Assembly (NCBI RefSeq): GCF_030247195.1 | Contig: NC_080671.1 | Span: 301,332,504-301,396,503 of the forward strand | Source of the DNA: Topomyia yanbarensis | Taxonomy: Eukaryota > Arthropoda > Insecta > Diptera > Culicidae | Reading direction: 5' to 3' | Length of the DNA stretch: 64,000 nucleotides | Shown: positions 20,101 through 28,960 of the stretch, piece by piece | Numbering within the stretch: position 1 is the stretch's first letter | Layout: every line of letters starts with the position of its first letter | Notes under the pieces: generated by a model | Told to the model about the DNA's origin: nothing | The model's input: only the letters and a program-made list of their open reading frames with translations | Database searches by the model: none | Program-made: the position numbers and the translations under genes

Positions 20101-23035
20101 GGGTCGAGGGGACGAACCAATAGCTACGCGCTGTCGCCTTGGATGGACAATCCATGGCAGAATAGGAAGCGGAAACCAGGACGCCGCATATTTCAATCAT
20201 CATGTCTGTGATTGCTCAACCGATCGCGAACTTCATGGTATAGTCGAACGTTTTTTTGCAATCGATGCAGTTTTGTCAACAGTGCCAACGATTGAGACAG
20301 AAGATGATAGGCGAGCTCGACGAATTCTGACCGAAACTACAGTACGAGTAGATGGTGGTTTCGAAACAGGTTTACTGTGGAAATACGATTACATAGAATT
20401 CCCCAGAAGCTATTCGATGGCTGAACAAAGACTCAAATGTTTGGAGCGTCGAATGAAATCCAACCCAGCATTACGCGAGAATCTCGTTAGGCAGCTTCGT
20501 GAATATCAGCAAAAGGGGTACGCTCACAAAGCTACGGAAACCGAACTTTTATCGGCTGACCCTACGCGGGTTTGGTATCTTCCCCTTGGGGCTGTCATCA
20601 ATCCAAAAAAGCCTGGAAAAGTACGTGTGATCTGGGACGCTGCTGCGAAGGTCAATGGAATCTCGTTGAATACAATGCTTTTGAAAGGGCCAGATATGTT
20701 GACTTCTCTACCAGCTGTCTTAAGCCGATATAGACAACGTCAAGTGGCCATCAGTGCGGATATCAAGGAGATGTTTCATCAACTTAGAATTCGGGAAAGT
20801 GATAAGCAGTCTCAGCGGTTTCTTTGGCGAGAAGATCCTTCGCATGCTCCGGAGGTATTTGTGATGGACAGAGCCACATTTGGATCAACCTGTTCTCCAT
20901 GTTCGTCTCAGTATGTTAAGAACCGGAACGCTGTAGAGTACGCTGAAGAATTTCCAGATGCAGCAGAAGCCATAATCGACAACCACTACGTGGATGACTA
21001 TTTGGACAGCCGTGATACTGAAGATGAAGCGGTGCGTATAGCTCGGGAGGTGAAGTTTGTACATGCCAAGGGCGGCTTTGAAATTCGGAACTGGTTGTCT
21101 AATTCGACCAATGTCCTCGCACAACTGGGAGAAATGAAGCACAGCACAGTAAAGCGATTCGTGTTTGACAAATCGGAGGAAGAATCTGGTGAGCGTGTTC
21201 TCGGCATGATATGGTTGCCGCATGAAGACGTTTTCTCCTTTCCAGTTACGTTTGGCGAATCTCTTAAAACGCTATTGATAGACTCGATCGTACCAACGAA
21301 GCGTCAGATTTTAAAAGTGGTTATGAGTATTTTTGACCCGATGGGATTTTTGACAACATTTTTGATCCATGGCAAACTGATCATTCAGGAGCTATGGAGA
21401 GCCGGAGTAGGTTGGGATGACCCAATTCCGGAGAGAGTTCACGTTCAGTGGAAGCGGTGGGCGGCCCAATTTCCCGAGTTACCTAAATTACGAATTCCCC
21501 GCTGCTATTTTCCTAACTATCATCCAGAAAGCTACAAAACCCTACAGATGCACGTTTTTGTAGATGCCAGCGAAACAGCGTTTGCGTGTGCCGTCTACTT
21601 TCGCATCGAAGATCGGGGTGTTGTTAGATGTGCTCTCGTTGCATCCAAATCGAAGGTGGCCCCTTTGAAAGCTCTAACAATCCCTCGTTTGGAACTGCAA
21701 GCTGCAGCGCTGGGCTGCCGTTTGGCCGCAAATGTCGAAAAGAATCATTCTCTGGCGATCGCCCAACGATTTTTCTGGAGTGACTCTACGACAGTGCTAT
21801 CTTGGATTAGGTGCATGGAACCCCGGCGTTACACTCCCTTCGTAACCTTTAGAGTCAGCGATATCTTGGCTCAATCGACTGTGGATGAGTGGAGATGGGT
21901 ACCAACTGCTGAAAACGTAGCCGACGAAGCCACCAAATGGGGAAAAGGCCCTAACTTCTGTGCAAACGATCGCTGGTTTCGCGGACCGGAGTTTCTCTAC
22001 AAACCAGAATCACAGTGGCCAACTCTAGGATCACATGCCGTGGACACATCTGAAGAGCTCCGTTCGAGATACGTTTCTCATCACCTAGAACAACGTTCAC
22101 TTGTCGATATTCGGAGATTTTCGAAATGGGAGCGACTGCTGCGGACTGTGGCGTATACCTATAAATTCGTGGCTAACTGTCGACGGAAACTGCGAGCAGA
22201 AGCGAACAATGATTGTGCATCTTTGTTACATCCAGAATACATTCTAAAAGCTGAACGATATATATGGCGCGTGGCGCAGCATGAATGTTTCTCTGGAGAC
22301 ATTCTTGTGCTGGCCCATAACAGAAATGTCCCGCAGCATCTGCATAAGAAACTCGATAGTACAAGTTCTATTCGCAAAGCCAGCCCCTTTTTGGATGAAT
22401 ATGGAGTTATTCGAATGGAAGGGCGCATAACCGAGGCTCCATACGTGCCCTACGATGCTAAATTTCCAGTAATACTTCCAAAAACCCATGTGGTTACGAA
22501 ACTGTTGCTGGACTGGTACCATAGAAAGTATGGACATGGCTACGGAGAAACGGTTGTGAACGAAGTGAAACAGCGATTTCACATTCCTAGACTTCGCACA
22601 ACTGTTAGGACTGTCCGTGGAACATGTTCTTGGTGTAAGATTTATCGGGCGTCACCTAGTGTACCTAGGATGGCACCGTTACCCGCCGCGCGTTTGACTG
22701 CCTACGTCAAACCCTTTACATATGTAGGATTGGATTATTTTGGACCAATATTCATCCGAGCAGGCCGAACATATCAGAAGCGGTGGGTGGCTCTATTCAC
22801 CTGTCTCACCGTACGAGCAGTACACCTGGAGGTGGTCTATAGTTTGACCACTGAAGCATGCAAATTGGCGGTACGACGATTCATTGCTCGCAGAGGCTCC
22901 CCACTGGAGATTTACTCGGATATGGGCACCAATTTCATAGGGGCCAGCAGAGATCTAGAGAAGGAAATTCAGCAAGCAAGAATCCGCTCCGCGTTAGACC
23001 AAGCCAGGAAACCCGGCCCCAACACTATGTTCTAG
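17192..23035 (+). CDS. BEL/Pao retrotransposon gag-pol polyprotein, 3'-truncated
   Basis: A single 1947-codon frame, 132 bp downstream of the LTR, encoding in order: a PHD-type zinc finger (first Cys pair C9/C12, acidic DDDDD run, ending WRCNKC); a coiled-coil rich in Gln, Glu and Lys (about 65-130); a Pro/Ser-rich linker; a DUF1759-like gag domain (from about 500); a CCHC knuckle C724/C727/H732/C737 plus a second Cys/His cluster; an aspartic protease (DEG at D852); reverse transcriptase (D1190; YVDD at 1266-1269); RNase H (D1458); and integrase (H1777, H1782, C1812, C1815, then D1848 and D1910). The catalytic Glu and the C-terminal several hundred residues are missing: after the SDMGTNF box the frame passes at about 22978 into foreign leader-like sequence and stops. 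No env-like frame follows. The element cannot integrate itself, although its frame is otherwise open, which suggests youth. Confidence 0.95.
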   Translation: MSTAVRNNCPLCNNPDDDDDMVACDQCDTWHHFRCAGVNHSIADRSWRCNKCHLQILPALSKSSRRSTSQAQAELQLKRLEEERAMHAKHLAEDLAIKQAKLAQQEDALKLQREIDQHYIEQRYAVLQSTLEENDNRSNRSLRSQQSSRSKVKDWMEKQQEQAAGTESEATLPAGTTSFAATQGKPTNATIAVAVQSTVPFIPVPISSVGLSNTPKRPFTTVGGNSQMLPTTLVSTAVLTGTERNQNVLTVQEVPCTLPLMNPAYATRAVVEQPISAVRQLTSGMSYRPYTVTNTTFTGALVARPVPSVQAATGIIPISSSSNAYVGAATRPVPSVQAASSIIPIPSSSNAYVGAATRPVPNLEYDPNVHALHQSSGGKTLENILEQINYRVGDLVIGNRLAETPNMQSLPPRFRSLPPSTRDPGVFQSNAAEQHFLHSTPHPNVNLIATPHPRRIETNIPSLGVPDISQSIPEPAISSPLAVAGPSQQQLAARQVVSKELPVFTGNPLEWPLFINSYENSTALCGFSLAENMMRLQRSLKGNALEAVRCNLLMPDAVPRVMATLKMLYGRPEIIVNSLLAKVRSTPPPRADRLETLITYGLVVQNLCSQLIASGQIAHLGNPSLLQELVEKLPASIKMDWARYKRRVLRPDITTFENYMSSIIEEASEVSLFVEPERGNKETKRPPSRDKAFVNAHGLEGNGKVSSENSSGRAVQDQPKQKSCPICQQIGHKVKDCGKFKAQNLHERWRLVEDQQLCRRCLVRHGKWPCHTTYPCGVDGCDARHHQLLHPGKSNEVKRSVEITNPVVKTNLASTSGTVSTHRQVVNSILFRVIPVTLYGPNSSIKTFAFLDEGSSLTLLDKDIAKELGLNGEVSSLCLNWTSDVSRIEPSSERLTVEIAGGNGTTKYTMSNVRTVDGLKLPAQSLVYEDLVGSFPYLGGLPIESYRDANPRILIGVEHSKLSVALKKREGRGDEPIATRCRLGWTIHGRIGSGNQDAAYFNHHVCDCSTDRELHGIVERFFAIDAVLSTVPTIETEDDRRARRILTETTVRVDGGFETGLLWKYDYIEFPRSYSMAEQRLKCLERRMKSNPALRENLVRQLREYQQKGYAHKATETELLSADPTRVWYLPLGAVINPKKPGKVRVIWDAAAKVNGISLNTMLLKGPDMLTSLPAVLSRYRQRQVAISADIKEMFHQLRIRESDKQSQRFLWREDPSHAPEVFVMDRATFGSTCSPCSSQYVKNRNAVEYAEEFPDAAEAIIDNHYVDDYLDSRDTEDEAVRIAREVKFVHAKGGFEIRNWLSNSTNVLAQLGEMKHSTVKRFVFDKSEEESGERVLGMIWLPHEDVFSFPVTFGESLKTLLIDSIVPTKRQILKVVMSIFDPMGFLTTFLIHGKLIIQELWRAGVGWDDPIPERVHVQWKRWAAQFPELPKLRIPRCYFPNYHPESYKTLQMHVFVDASETAFACAVYFRIEDRGVVRCALVASKSKVAPLKALTIPRLELQAAALGCRLAANVEKNHSLAIAQRFFWSDSTTVLSWIRCMEPRRYTPFVTFRVSDILAQSTVDEWRWVPTAENVADEATKWGKGPNFCANDRWFRGPEFLYKPESQWPTLGSHAVDTSEELRSRYVSHHLEQRSLVDIRRFSKWERLLRTVAYTYKFVANCRRKLRAEANNDCASLLHPEYILKAERYIWRVAQHECFSGDILVLAHNRNVPQHLHKKLDSTSSIRKASPFLDEYGVIRMEGRITEAPYVPYDAKFPVILPKTHVVTKLLLDWYHRKYGHGYGETVVNEVKQRFHIPRLRTTVRTVRGTCSWCKIYRASPSVPRMAPLPAARLTAYVKPFTYVGLDYFGPIFIRAGRTYQKRWVALFTCLTVRAVHLEVVYSLTTEACKLAVRRFIARRGSPLEIYSDMGTNFIGASRDLEKEIQQARIRSALDQARKPGPNTMF
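18101..18262 (+). repeat. two 81-bp in-frame tandem units in gag
   Basis: Two consecutive 27-residue units, each starting RPVPSVQAA and ending NAYVGAAT, occupy 18101-18181 and 18182-18262. A third begins at 18263 and diverges after RPVP. Nucleotide identity is high, so this is a recent duplication in a low-constraint linker between the coiled coil and the gag domain. Confidence 0.92.
22978..23026 (+). repeat. 49-bp segment shared with the leader of BEL element 1 (about 15055-15108)
   Basis: aagaatccgctccgcgttag and the following bases to ggccccaaca match the stretch just after the LTR of BEL element 1, except that the latter has 8 extra bases (ttggtacg) in the middle. Here it is fused to the integrase frame of element 2 and terminates it. 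It marks a recombination or template-switch junction. Confidence 0.85.
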
Positions 23036-23400
23036 CGATCACTTCCCAGTAGTGATAAGCTATTTAACGCGTAACCTGAACAACGAAAGAAGACCTCTCT
23101 GGGTCAGTAGTGCTGCAGATTGTTTTTATCAGCCCCTTGGCGAATTTTAAGCTGATAAAACAGGGATATTGATAAAATCGGGACAGAAATTTTTCAGCCT
23201 TTTTAATAAACCGAAGTTCTTAAAATACTCTTCTTTGTTCCTTAGATATAGTCTTGCAACCTTTTCTGCTTATTTACTTTAAAAGAGAGTACTAGTTTAC
23301 CAATATCTATTAATATATTACCCTTATGATGAAAGCTTTGATAAAATCCCAGGTTATGCAATAATGGCAAAAGGAATGGTTAAATACTCAACATAATAAG
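23036..23400. other. unassigned, with a gataaaa-type inverted fragment
   Basis: No gene. At about 23125-23185 ttttatcagcccc is followed by gctgataaaacagg and gataaaatcggg, a word also seen at the ends of the 46255-46560 element. The origin of the short BEL-flanking sequence at 23036-23105 is unclear. Confidence 0.4.
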
Positions 23401-23406
23401 CTTAGA

Positions 23407-23670
23407 ATGATACAAAATACCGTAACTGCTTGGAATTCATCTTTACGTAAATCGAGGAAAGAATCCGCAATTCATTGTAGACTTAGAATAGGACATTGTA
23501 ATTTGACACACAAACATTTATTCACAAAAGATCCTCCCCCAACCTGCCAAGAATATAACACACTACTAACTGTTAACCATTTTCTTTATGACTGTGAGTT
23601 ATATAGTACTAACAGAGTTCAGCTCAATATTACTGATTCAATATTGTCAACCACAACCGCATCATAACAA
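23407..23670 (+). pseudogene. C-terminal scrap of a LINE ORF2
   Basis: An 86-codon frame reading RLRIGHCNLTHKHL, then PPPTCQEYNTLLTVNHFLYDC. This is the terminal RIGHT...H...C..C...H...C module that ends ORF2 in many I-, Jockey- and R1-group LINEs, after the reverse transcriptase or RNase H. One Cys of the cluster is Tyr (CQEY). Nothing upstream belongs to it, so it is a severely 5'-truncated copy. A clade cannot be given from this piece alone. Confidence 0.75.
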
Positions 23671-23742
23671 TATTTTCGATTATTTGAAAGCTAATAAGTT
23701 GTATTCAGAAGTATAATTAACCCATATTAGTAATTAGATATA

Positions 23743-24990
23743 AAGGGCGAACACGAAATTATTGCGACACCGAAAATGTCATGCCAATTTTCTTATAATG
23801 TTTAAAATCAAACCAAAATTTTAGGGTAATTTTTATACATATATTTACTTCAAAAATCAAAAGAAAAGTTAATCGATGGTGCCTTGAGTGTAAAATTGAA
23901 CGCATTTTCGCTTGATGCCCTCCATCAAAGTCTTTACAGCGTCATTCGGTACCAGTTTCTCAGTTTTTTCCATTTTCTTAACATGTCCTTCTCGTCTTTG
24001 ACTGTTTTCTTGCTCTTCCGAAGTTCCCGCTTCGTCATTGCCCAGTTCTGCTCCACCGGGCGCAGCTCCGGACAGTTTGGCGGATGCATGTCCTTTGGAA
24101 CAAAATGGACAGAATTGGCCTCATACCACTCCAGGACACTTTTAGAATAGTGGCATGATGCCAAATCTGGCCAAAATAGCGGAGCTTCGTCGTGCTGCTG
24201 CAAGAACGGCAAAAGGCGCTTCTCGAGGCACTTAGATTTGTAGATCTCGCCATTTACTGTGCCCTTTGTCACGAAAGGCTCACTCCTCAGTCCGCAAGAG
24301 CAGATGGCCTGCCAAATGAGATATTTGGAGGCGAACTTCGACATTTTCTTCTTCTTAAATTTGTCGTCCACATAGAACTTGTTCTTGCCGGTGAAAAACT
24401 CCAACCCCGGAATTGGCTTAAAATCGGCTTTTATATACGTTTCGTCGTCCATCACACAGCAGCCATATTTTGTCAGCATCTTTTCGTAGAGCTTCCGTGC
24501 CCAAATTTTTAGCCGTCGATTGCTGCCACTCATCGCGGTTTGGGAAGTTCTGTACCTTGTATGTATGTAGTCCAGCTGTCTTCTTTGCATTCTGGACGTA
24601 GCTCTGCGACATGCCGATCTTTTTAGCCAAATCACGGCTTGAGACGTTGGGATTTGCTTTAATCATCCGCTTCACCTTTCCCTCCGTCTTTTTGTTCTCC
24701 GGTCCCGGTTGTCTTCCAGCTTCTTTGTCGTGGTCCAACGTCAACCGCTCCTGGAACCGCTTCAACACTCTGGAGACGAATGAGAAAAATGTGAATGTTC
24801 AACATTTTTCTCAACTGCCGGTGCGACAGGTCAGGCAATTCCAGGTGTTTGGAAAGAATTTGTTCTCTCGACTCGCGTTGGTTCACCTCCATTTTCGTTG
24901 AATCGAAAAACACGACTTCGAGTTTGACAGCATGTAAACAATGACTCGCATGAGCAGTGCAAAGAGCGTTTTGTCGTGACTAACGACTTA
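23743..24990 (-). mobile_element. ITmD37E-type mariner-like transposon, one terminus preserved
   Basis: At the 3' side of the transposase (left in the window) the terminus reads taaagggcgaacacgaaatt followed by attgcgacacc, as expected for a mariner-like inverted repeat. No matching inverted copy is seen right of the gene near 24.95-25.03 kb, so that end is lost or strongly diverged. The right boundary given is approximate. Confidence 0.7.
23934..24913 (-). pseudogene. mariner-like transposase with DD37E spacing, two frameshifts
   Basis: Read on the minus strand, the N-terminal frame starts at 24913 (MFFDSTKMEVNQRESREQIL, helix-turn-helix region). It shifts near 24775 to VLKRFQERLTLDHDK and a second DNA-binding part (SSRDLAKKIGMSQSYV). 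It shifts again near 24530 to the catalytic domain. The catalytic residues are all present: Asp in MDDETY, Asp in FWPDLASCHYS and Glu in PELRPVEQNW, with exactly 37 residues between the second Asp and the Glu. That spacing defines the ITmD37E family reported in mosquitoes. The enzyme would cut and paste the element at TA sites. The two frameshifts make this copy non-functional, but the decay is light. Confidence 0.92.
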
Positions 24991-25088
24991 CCTTTCAATA
25001 TAGGGGCCCCTTTTCAAAAAGAAAAATGATGTAAGATTTTGAACGCTTATATCTTCGACATTTTGTCGAAAATATTTGTGCCAATGTT

Positions 25089-25255
25089 GTATTAAATTTT
25101 TAAATATGTAGGACATTCATTATTAACGGAAAAATAGTGTTTTGAAAAATCTTTCGAAAACGACTCGGAAAAGTGAAACTTTTTAGCCCATCCAGCACAG
25201 AGCCGTCAATATGGTGCACCAACCGAACAATAAAATAATGAAAAGTTTATATATA
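25089..25255 (-). repeat. dispersed repeat copy 2 (mate at 1921-2086)
   Basis: Reverse-complement match to 1921-2086 (see that entry). It lies between the DD37E transposon and the histone H1 remnant. Confidence 0.8.
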
Positions 25256-25514
25256 GGTCCACTACATGTTTGTTCCTATGATTATTTGTATTGGGTTGCT
25301 TGACGAGAGCAGTTGGAAGTGCATATTAGCGAAAGCGTTACGTACATTTTAAACCTTAATAACTTTCCTTCTACTAAACGAATTGATAATCTTGTTTCAT
25401 AAATCGGAAGGATAACGTTCAACGCTTGCTACCGATATGTTGCTTGATATATAAAATTTGTTTAAATAGTTCAAAAACTACTTTAAATGAGAATCAACAT
25501 TAATGATAAAACCT

Positions 25515-25865
25515 ACAAATAGGGGTGTCGCAGCTTTTCTCAAAGCCAGACGTGTGTAAGACGCAGTGCATAACAGACGTGCGTGGTCGTGAGAAGCTGC
25601 ATCGGACGACCAATAAAATCCGCTACCACCGGAGAGAAGAAGAAAAACGTTGGTGGATGTGGTGGCGGTGAGAAGGCCAAAAAGCCAATAACTAAGAAAC
25701 GCAGTCACTGAAAAGGCGGTAGCAACTGCCACTAAAAATGCCACCAAAACATCGAAGGCTGCAGCGAACAAGACGAAGACCCCAAAGCCAATGAAGGTCG
25801 CCAAACCTGCCAAGAAAGCTACGCGAAGAAGATAAGTAAATTCACGCGTCTCTAATGTTGCCAAC
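25515..25865 (+). pseudogene. histone H1 pseudogene (C-terminal half)
   Basis: Plus-strand translation, with frameshifts and one stop, gives the end of the H1 globular domain followed by KSATTGEKKK, then GEKAKKPITKKRS. After a stop it continues KTSKAAANKTKTPKPMK and VAKPAKKATRRR before a terminator at 25833. This Lys/Ala/Pro-rich KTPKPKKVAKPAKK-type tail is characteristic of linker histone H1. A histone-type 3' stem-loop stands 33 bp after the stop, which supports the call strongly. The N-terminal half was not identified. A minus-strand frame over the same bases is a shadow. No other core histone genes were recognised nearby, so this is an isolated remnant of a histone gene cluster. Confidence 0.82.
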
Positions 25866-25881
25866 AGTCCTTTTCAGGACT
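25866..25881 (+). terminator. histone mRNA 3' stem-loop
   Basis: AGTCCT-TTTC-AGGACT: a perfect 6-bp stem with a 4-nt loop, preceded by ccaac and followed by aacaaaata. This is the exact geometry of the replication-dependent histone pre-mRNA 3' processing signal bound by SLBP. Its preservation beside a broken coding region is notable. Confidence 0.85.
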
Positions 25882-26692
25882 AACAAAATACTTGTAAAGA
25901 ATTAGTTGTGCTTATTTTCCGTTAGCGCTGTTAGTTGTAGGTGGATTTGTGTCATAGTTATATGCAAACCGTCCTTAGGATGAATATATAATGGAAAAAG
26001 AATTTTATTAGGAAGTTCCTTTTATTAATTTGTATAATAGAAAAAGAATTTGATTAGATAGTTTCTTTTATTAACTAGTATTAAGTTTGCGCTAGTTAAT
26101 TCTGTACTTTTACCAGTGAATTATAAGAAAATATTTTTCTAATCTACAAACCTGAAGATTTATGCAAATCCTTCCAAGAAAATCAGTGAATGTGGCAACT
26201 CTGCCACTAAGCGAAAGCTACACCGAAACGAATGATGGAAATATTTTCATTTATCGCACAAAAGGATGGCCTTCCATCTGCAACGAAAAGTTAACAAATA
26301 AGAACGCCTTGATGCAAAGCGTACTCATTCGATGTGAGCTGCGAAAGGGAAATGTTCATATGTAGTACGCAGTAGAAACAAATCGTCGACAAGGTTTGAA
26401 TCGTTTCAAAAGATTCTCGTCTTGTATCACCATAGTTATCTACAAACCGTCCTTATTAGGACGAATGCATAATGGAAAAGATGGGTTGGTAATGTATATG
26501 GCATAACAAGGGTGTCGTGACCACTCTTCGAAGTTATTTCAAATCTTGCAAAGCATAGATTGACAATTTCATTGAGTGTTTCCATATGAATGAAATGGCA
26601 AATTTTCAGGTTAACACGGCAATAACTTTGCAATTTATAGAACAATTTTATATTTTTAGTTATCATATAATAACTGTCATCTCAACATTGTA
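25882..26692. other. unassigned, with a second stem-loop and a local duplication
   Basis: No gene is supported. The block caaaccgtcctta...tgcataatggaaaa occurs at about 26443-26478, and in a shorter form at about 25964-26000. In the former, CGTCCT-TATT-AGGACG (26448-26463) again has a 6-bp stem and 4-nt loop, like a diverged histone stem-loop. An octamer-like atgcaaat at 26163 is also present. A near-tandem pair of about 40-bp AT-rich units lies at 25990-26085. Confidence 0.4.
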
Positions 26693-28810
26693 TTGAAATT
26701 TGATCAAGTATCGTTGCCGGGTGTATCAAATCATGATATGATATTCTCTTCACTCAATTTTGCCTCGACATTTGTCCCAGAAATCTCTCGATATCGAGAC
26801 TACACTAACTTTAATCCACGAATCGTCCATGACGCCTTCTTTTCTGTTAACTGGAGAAATTATTACAGTATCGATGACCTAGATCTTCTAACAGACTTTT
26901 TGAACACTCATCTGCAGCATATTCACGATGAATGTATTTCTTTAAGAATTTGCAAACCCAAAAGTAACTCATGATTCAACAATGATATTGCAATGGCAAT
27001 GATTAACAGAGATATTGCTTACAGAATATGGAAGCGCACTAAGGAATTGCATGATCATACTCATTATAAGCGCTGTAGAAACAGGGTAAACGATCTGATT
27101 GAAAAGTCAAAAACTGATTTTGATAGTCAGAAATTGAATGTCAATTTGCCTAGCAAACAATTGTGGAACAATATCAAGAAACTTGGAGTCACGAAGGATA
27201 AATCAACTAACGATAATTTTACTCATTCAGCTGATGATATCAACGACTACTTTTCTTCTAATTTCACTCCAGACGGAACATCGATTCCAGTTTTTTCATA
27301 TCTCGCTGAAGGCTTTCTTTTTCAGCCGCTAGAGGATTCTGAAATTTTTAATGCTATCCATTCTATTAAATCCAACGCGCTGGGGCTTGATAATATTCCA
27401 TTACAGTTTATAAAAATCATACTTCCATTGGCATTTCCATTGATTAAACACGTTTTCAATACGATTATAAAAACATCTAAATTTCCTTGTGCATGAAAGC
27501 TCGTTAAAATTTTACCAATAAAGAAAAAAGGAAACAGCGAAGGATTGTCTAACCTCCGGCCAATAAGTATACTAAGTGCCCTATCAAAAGCGTTTGAGAG
27601 ATTGATAAAGGATCAAATTCATAGCTTCGTCAACAGTGTGGATTTCTTAAGTCCCTTCCAGTCTGGTTTTCGTGTTAATCACAGTACCGGCACAGCTCTT
27701 ATGAAGGTACACGATGATATTGCTAAAACAATAGATAAAAGAGGAATTGCTATTATTTTATTAATAGATTTTGCAAAAGCTTTTGACCGAGTCTCTCATG
27801 TTAAACTTTTAAAAAAATTGGTTTCAACTTTTCGATTTTCCAGTAAGGCTGTCAACCTAATACAATCTTACTTATCTGAACGTAGACAAGCAGTCTACTG
27901 TAATGGTATCATGTCATCCTTCCATCGAATCGGATCCGGTGTTCCTCAAGGATCTGTATTGGGGCCACTCTTGTTTTCATTATTTATAAATAACTTACCC
28001 TCTATACTAAAATATTGCTCGATTCATTTGTTTGCCGACGACGTTCAAATTTATTTTTGTGCTGCTAAAACTGCAAATATTGCTGATATGTCCAATAAAA
28101 TCAATAGCGATCTAGAAAGTATTTATTTGTGGACAGAACGAAATTTATTGTTTATTAACCCCAGTAAGACTAAAGCCATTTTTTTCAATCGGGTGAATAC
28201 TACAATTTATCCAGCTGACCGTGTGACCAATCTTGGAGTTATTTTCAAGGCTAATCTCGATTGGGATGACCAAATCAATACTCAATGCGGAAAAATTTAT
28301 GGCTCATTAAAAAGACTAAATTTATCAACGAAACATCTGCGTACTTCAATTAAACTAAAACTGTTTAAAGCGTTGATACTTCCTCATTTCATCTATGGCG
28401 ACTTTTTATATCTTAATGCTTCAGTCACGTCACTACGTAAATTAAGAGTGGCTTTGAATGCATGTGTTCGATACATCTACAATCTTTCTAGATTTTCTAG
28501 AGTAGCCCATCTTCATCACCACCTTATTGGCTGCCCATTTCATCAATTTTATAATTTACGGTCCAATCTAACATTATATCGCATTATCCAGTCTAAGCGG
28601 CCTGAATTCCTGTATTCAAAATTAAAACCTCTTCGTAATCCTCGTACACTAAATTTTTCATTACCACTTAATTATACGGCTTATTACAACCAATCAATAT
28701 TGGTAAGAGGTGTTGTTTGTTGGAATAACCTACCATTTTCAATTAAATCTTGTACTTCTAAGTTAGCCTTTAGGCGAGAATTATTACGCGAACTCAACAA
28801 CACGGACTAA
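26693..28810 (+). pseudogene. CR1/L2-like LINE ORF2 (endonuclease end plus full reverse transcriptase), two nonsense codons
   Basis: One frame of 706 codons is broken only by TGA at 26972-26974 and 27494-27496. It opens at the last endonuclease box (SNHDMI, the SDH equivalent), so the element is 5'-truncated in the endonuclease. Next come the connector and the reverse transcriptase: NLRPISILSALSKAFERLI, an FAKAFDRVSH box with catalytic Asp, GSGVPQGSVLGPLLFSLFIN, FADDVQIYF (catalytic pair) and LGVIF. The C-terminal part ends WNNLPFSIK...F...L, typical of CR1/L2-group LINEs, which lack RNase H. Both stops sit where related proteins have Trp, so each is a single G-to-A change. The copy is recent but dead. 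Confidence 0.88.
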
Positions 28811-28960
28811 ATTTTAAATATTTGAGAGCATAGAATTAGAGATTAAAATTAGTTTTGAAATATCGTTATAGTTATAAATACTGAATTTAAGCAAAGTGTA
28901 GCATTAAAAAAGGCAGCTGCCTTACGTTACATGGTTGAATAAACAAATCAATAAATCATC
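28811..28960 (+). mobile_element. 3' UTR and tail of the CR1/L2-like LINE
   Basis: After the stop, about 130 bp lead to ttacatggttgaataaacaa followed by atcaataaatc, a short degenerate repeat tail rather than poly(A). That is usual for CR1/L2-type elements. The exact end and target duplication were not resolved. Confidence 0.6.

Noticed and set aside
25478..25864. 128-codon minus-strand frame, Ala/Val/Phe-rich, looking like a membrane protein
   Set aside because: It is the antisense shadow of the Lys/Ala-rich histone H1 tail; the plus strand has the H1 motifs and the histone stem-loop.
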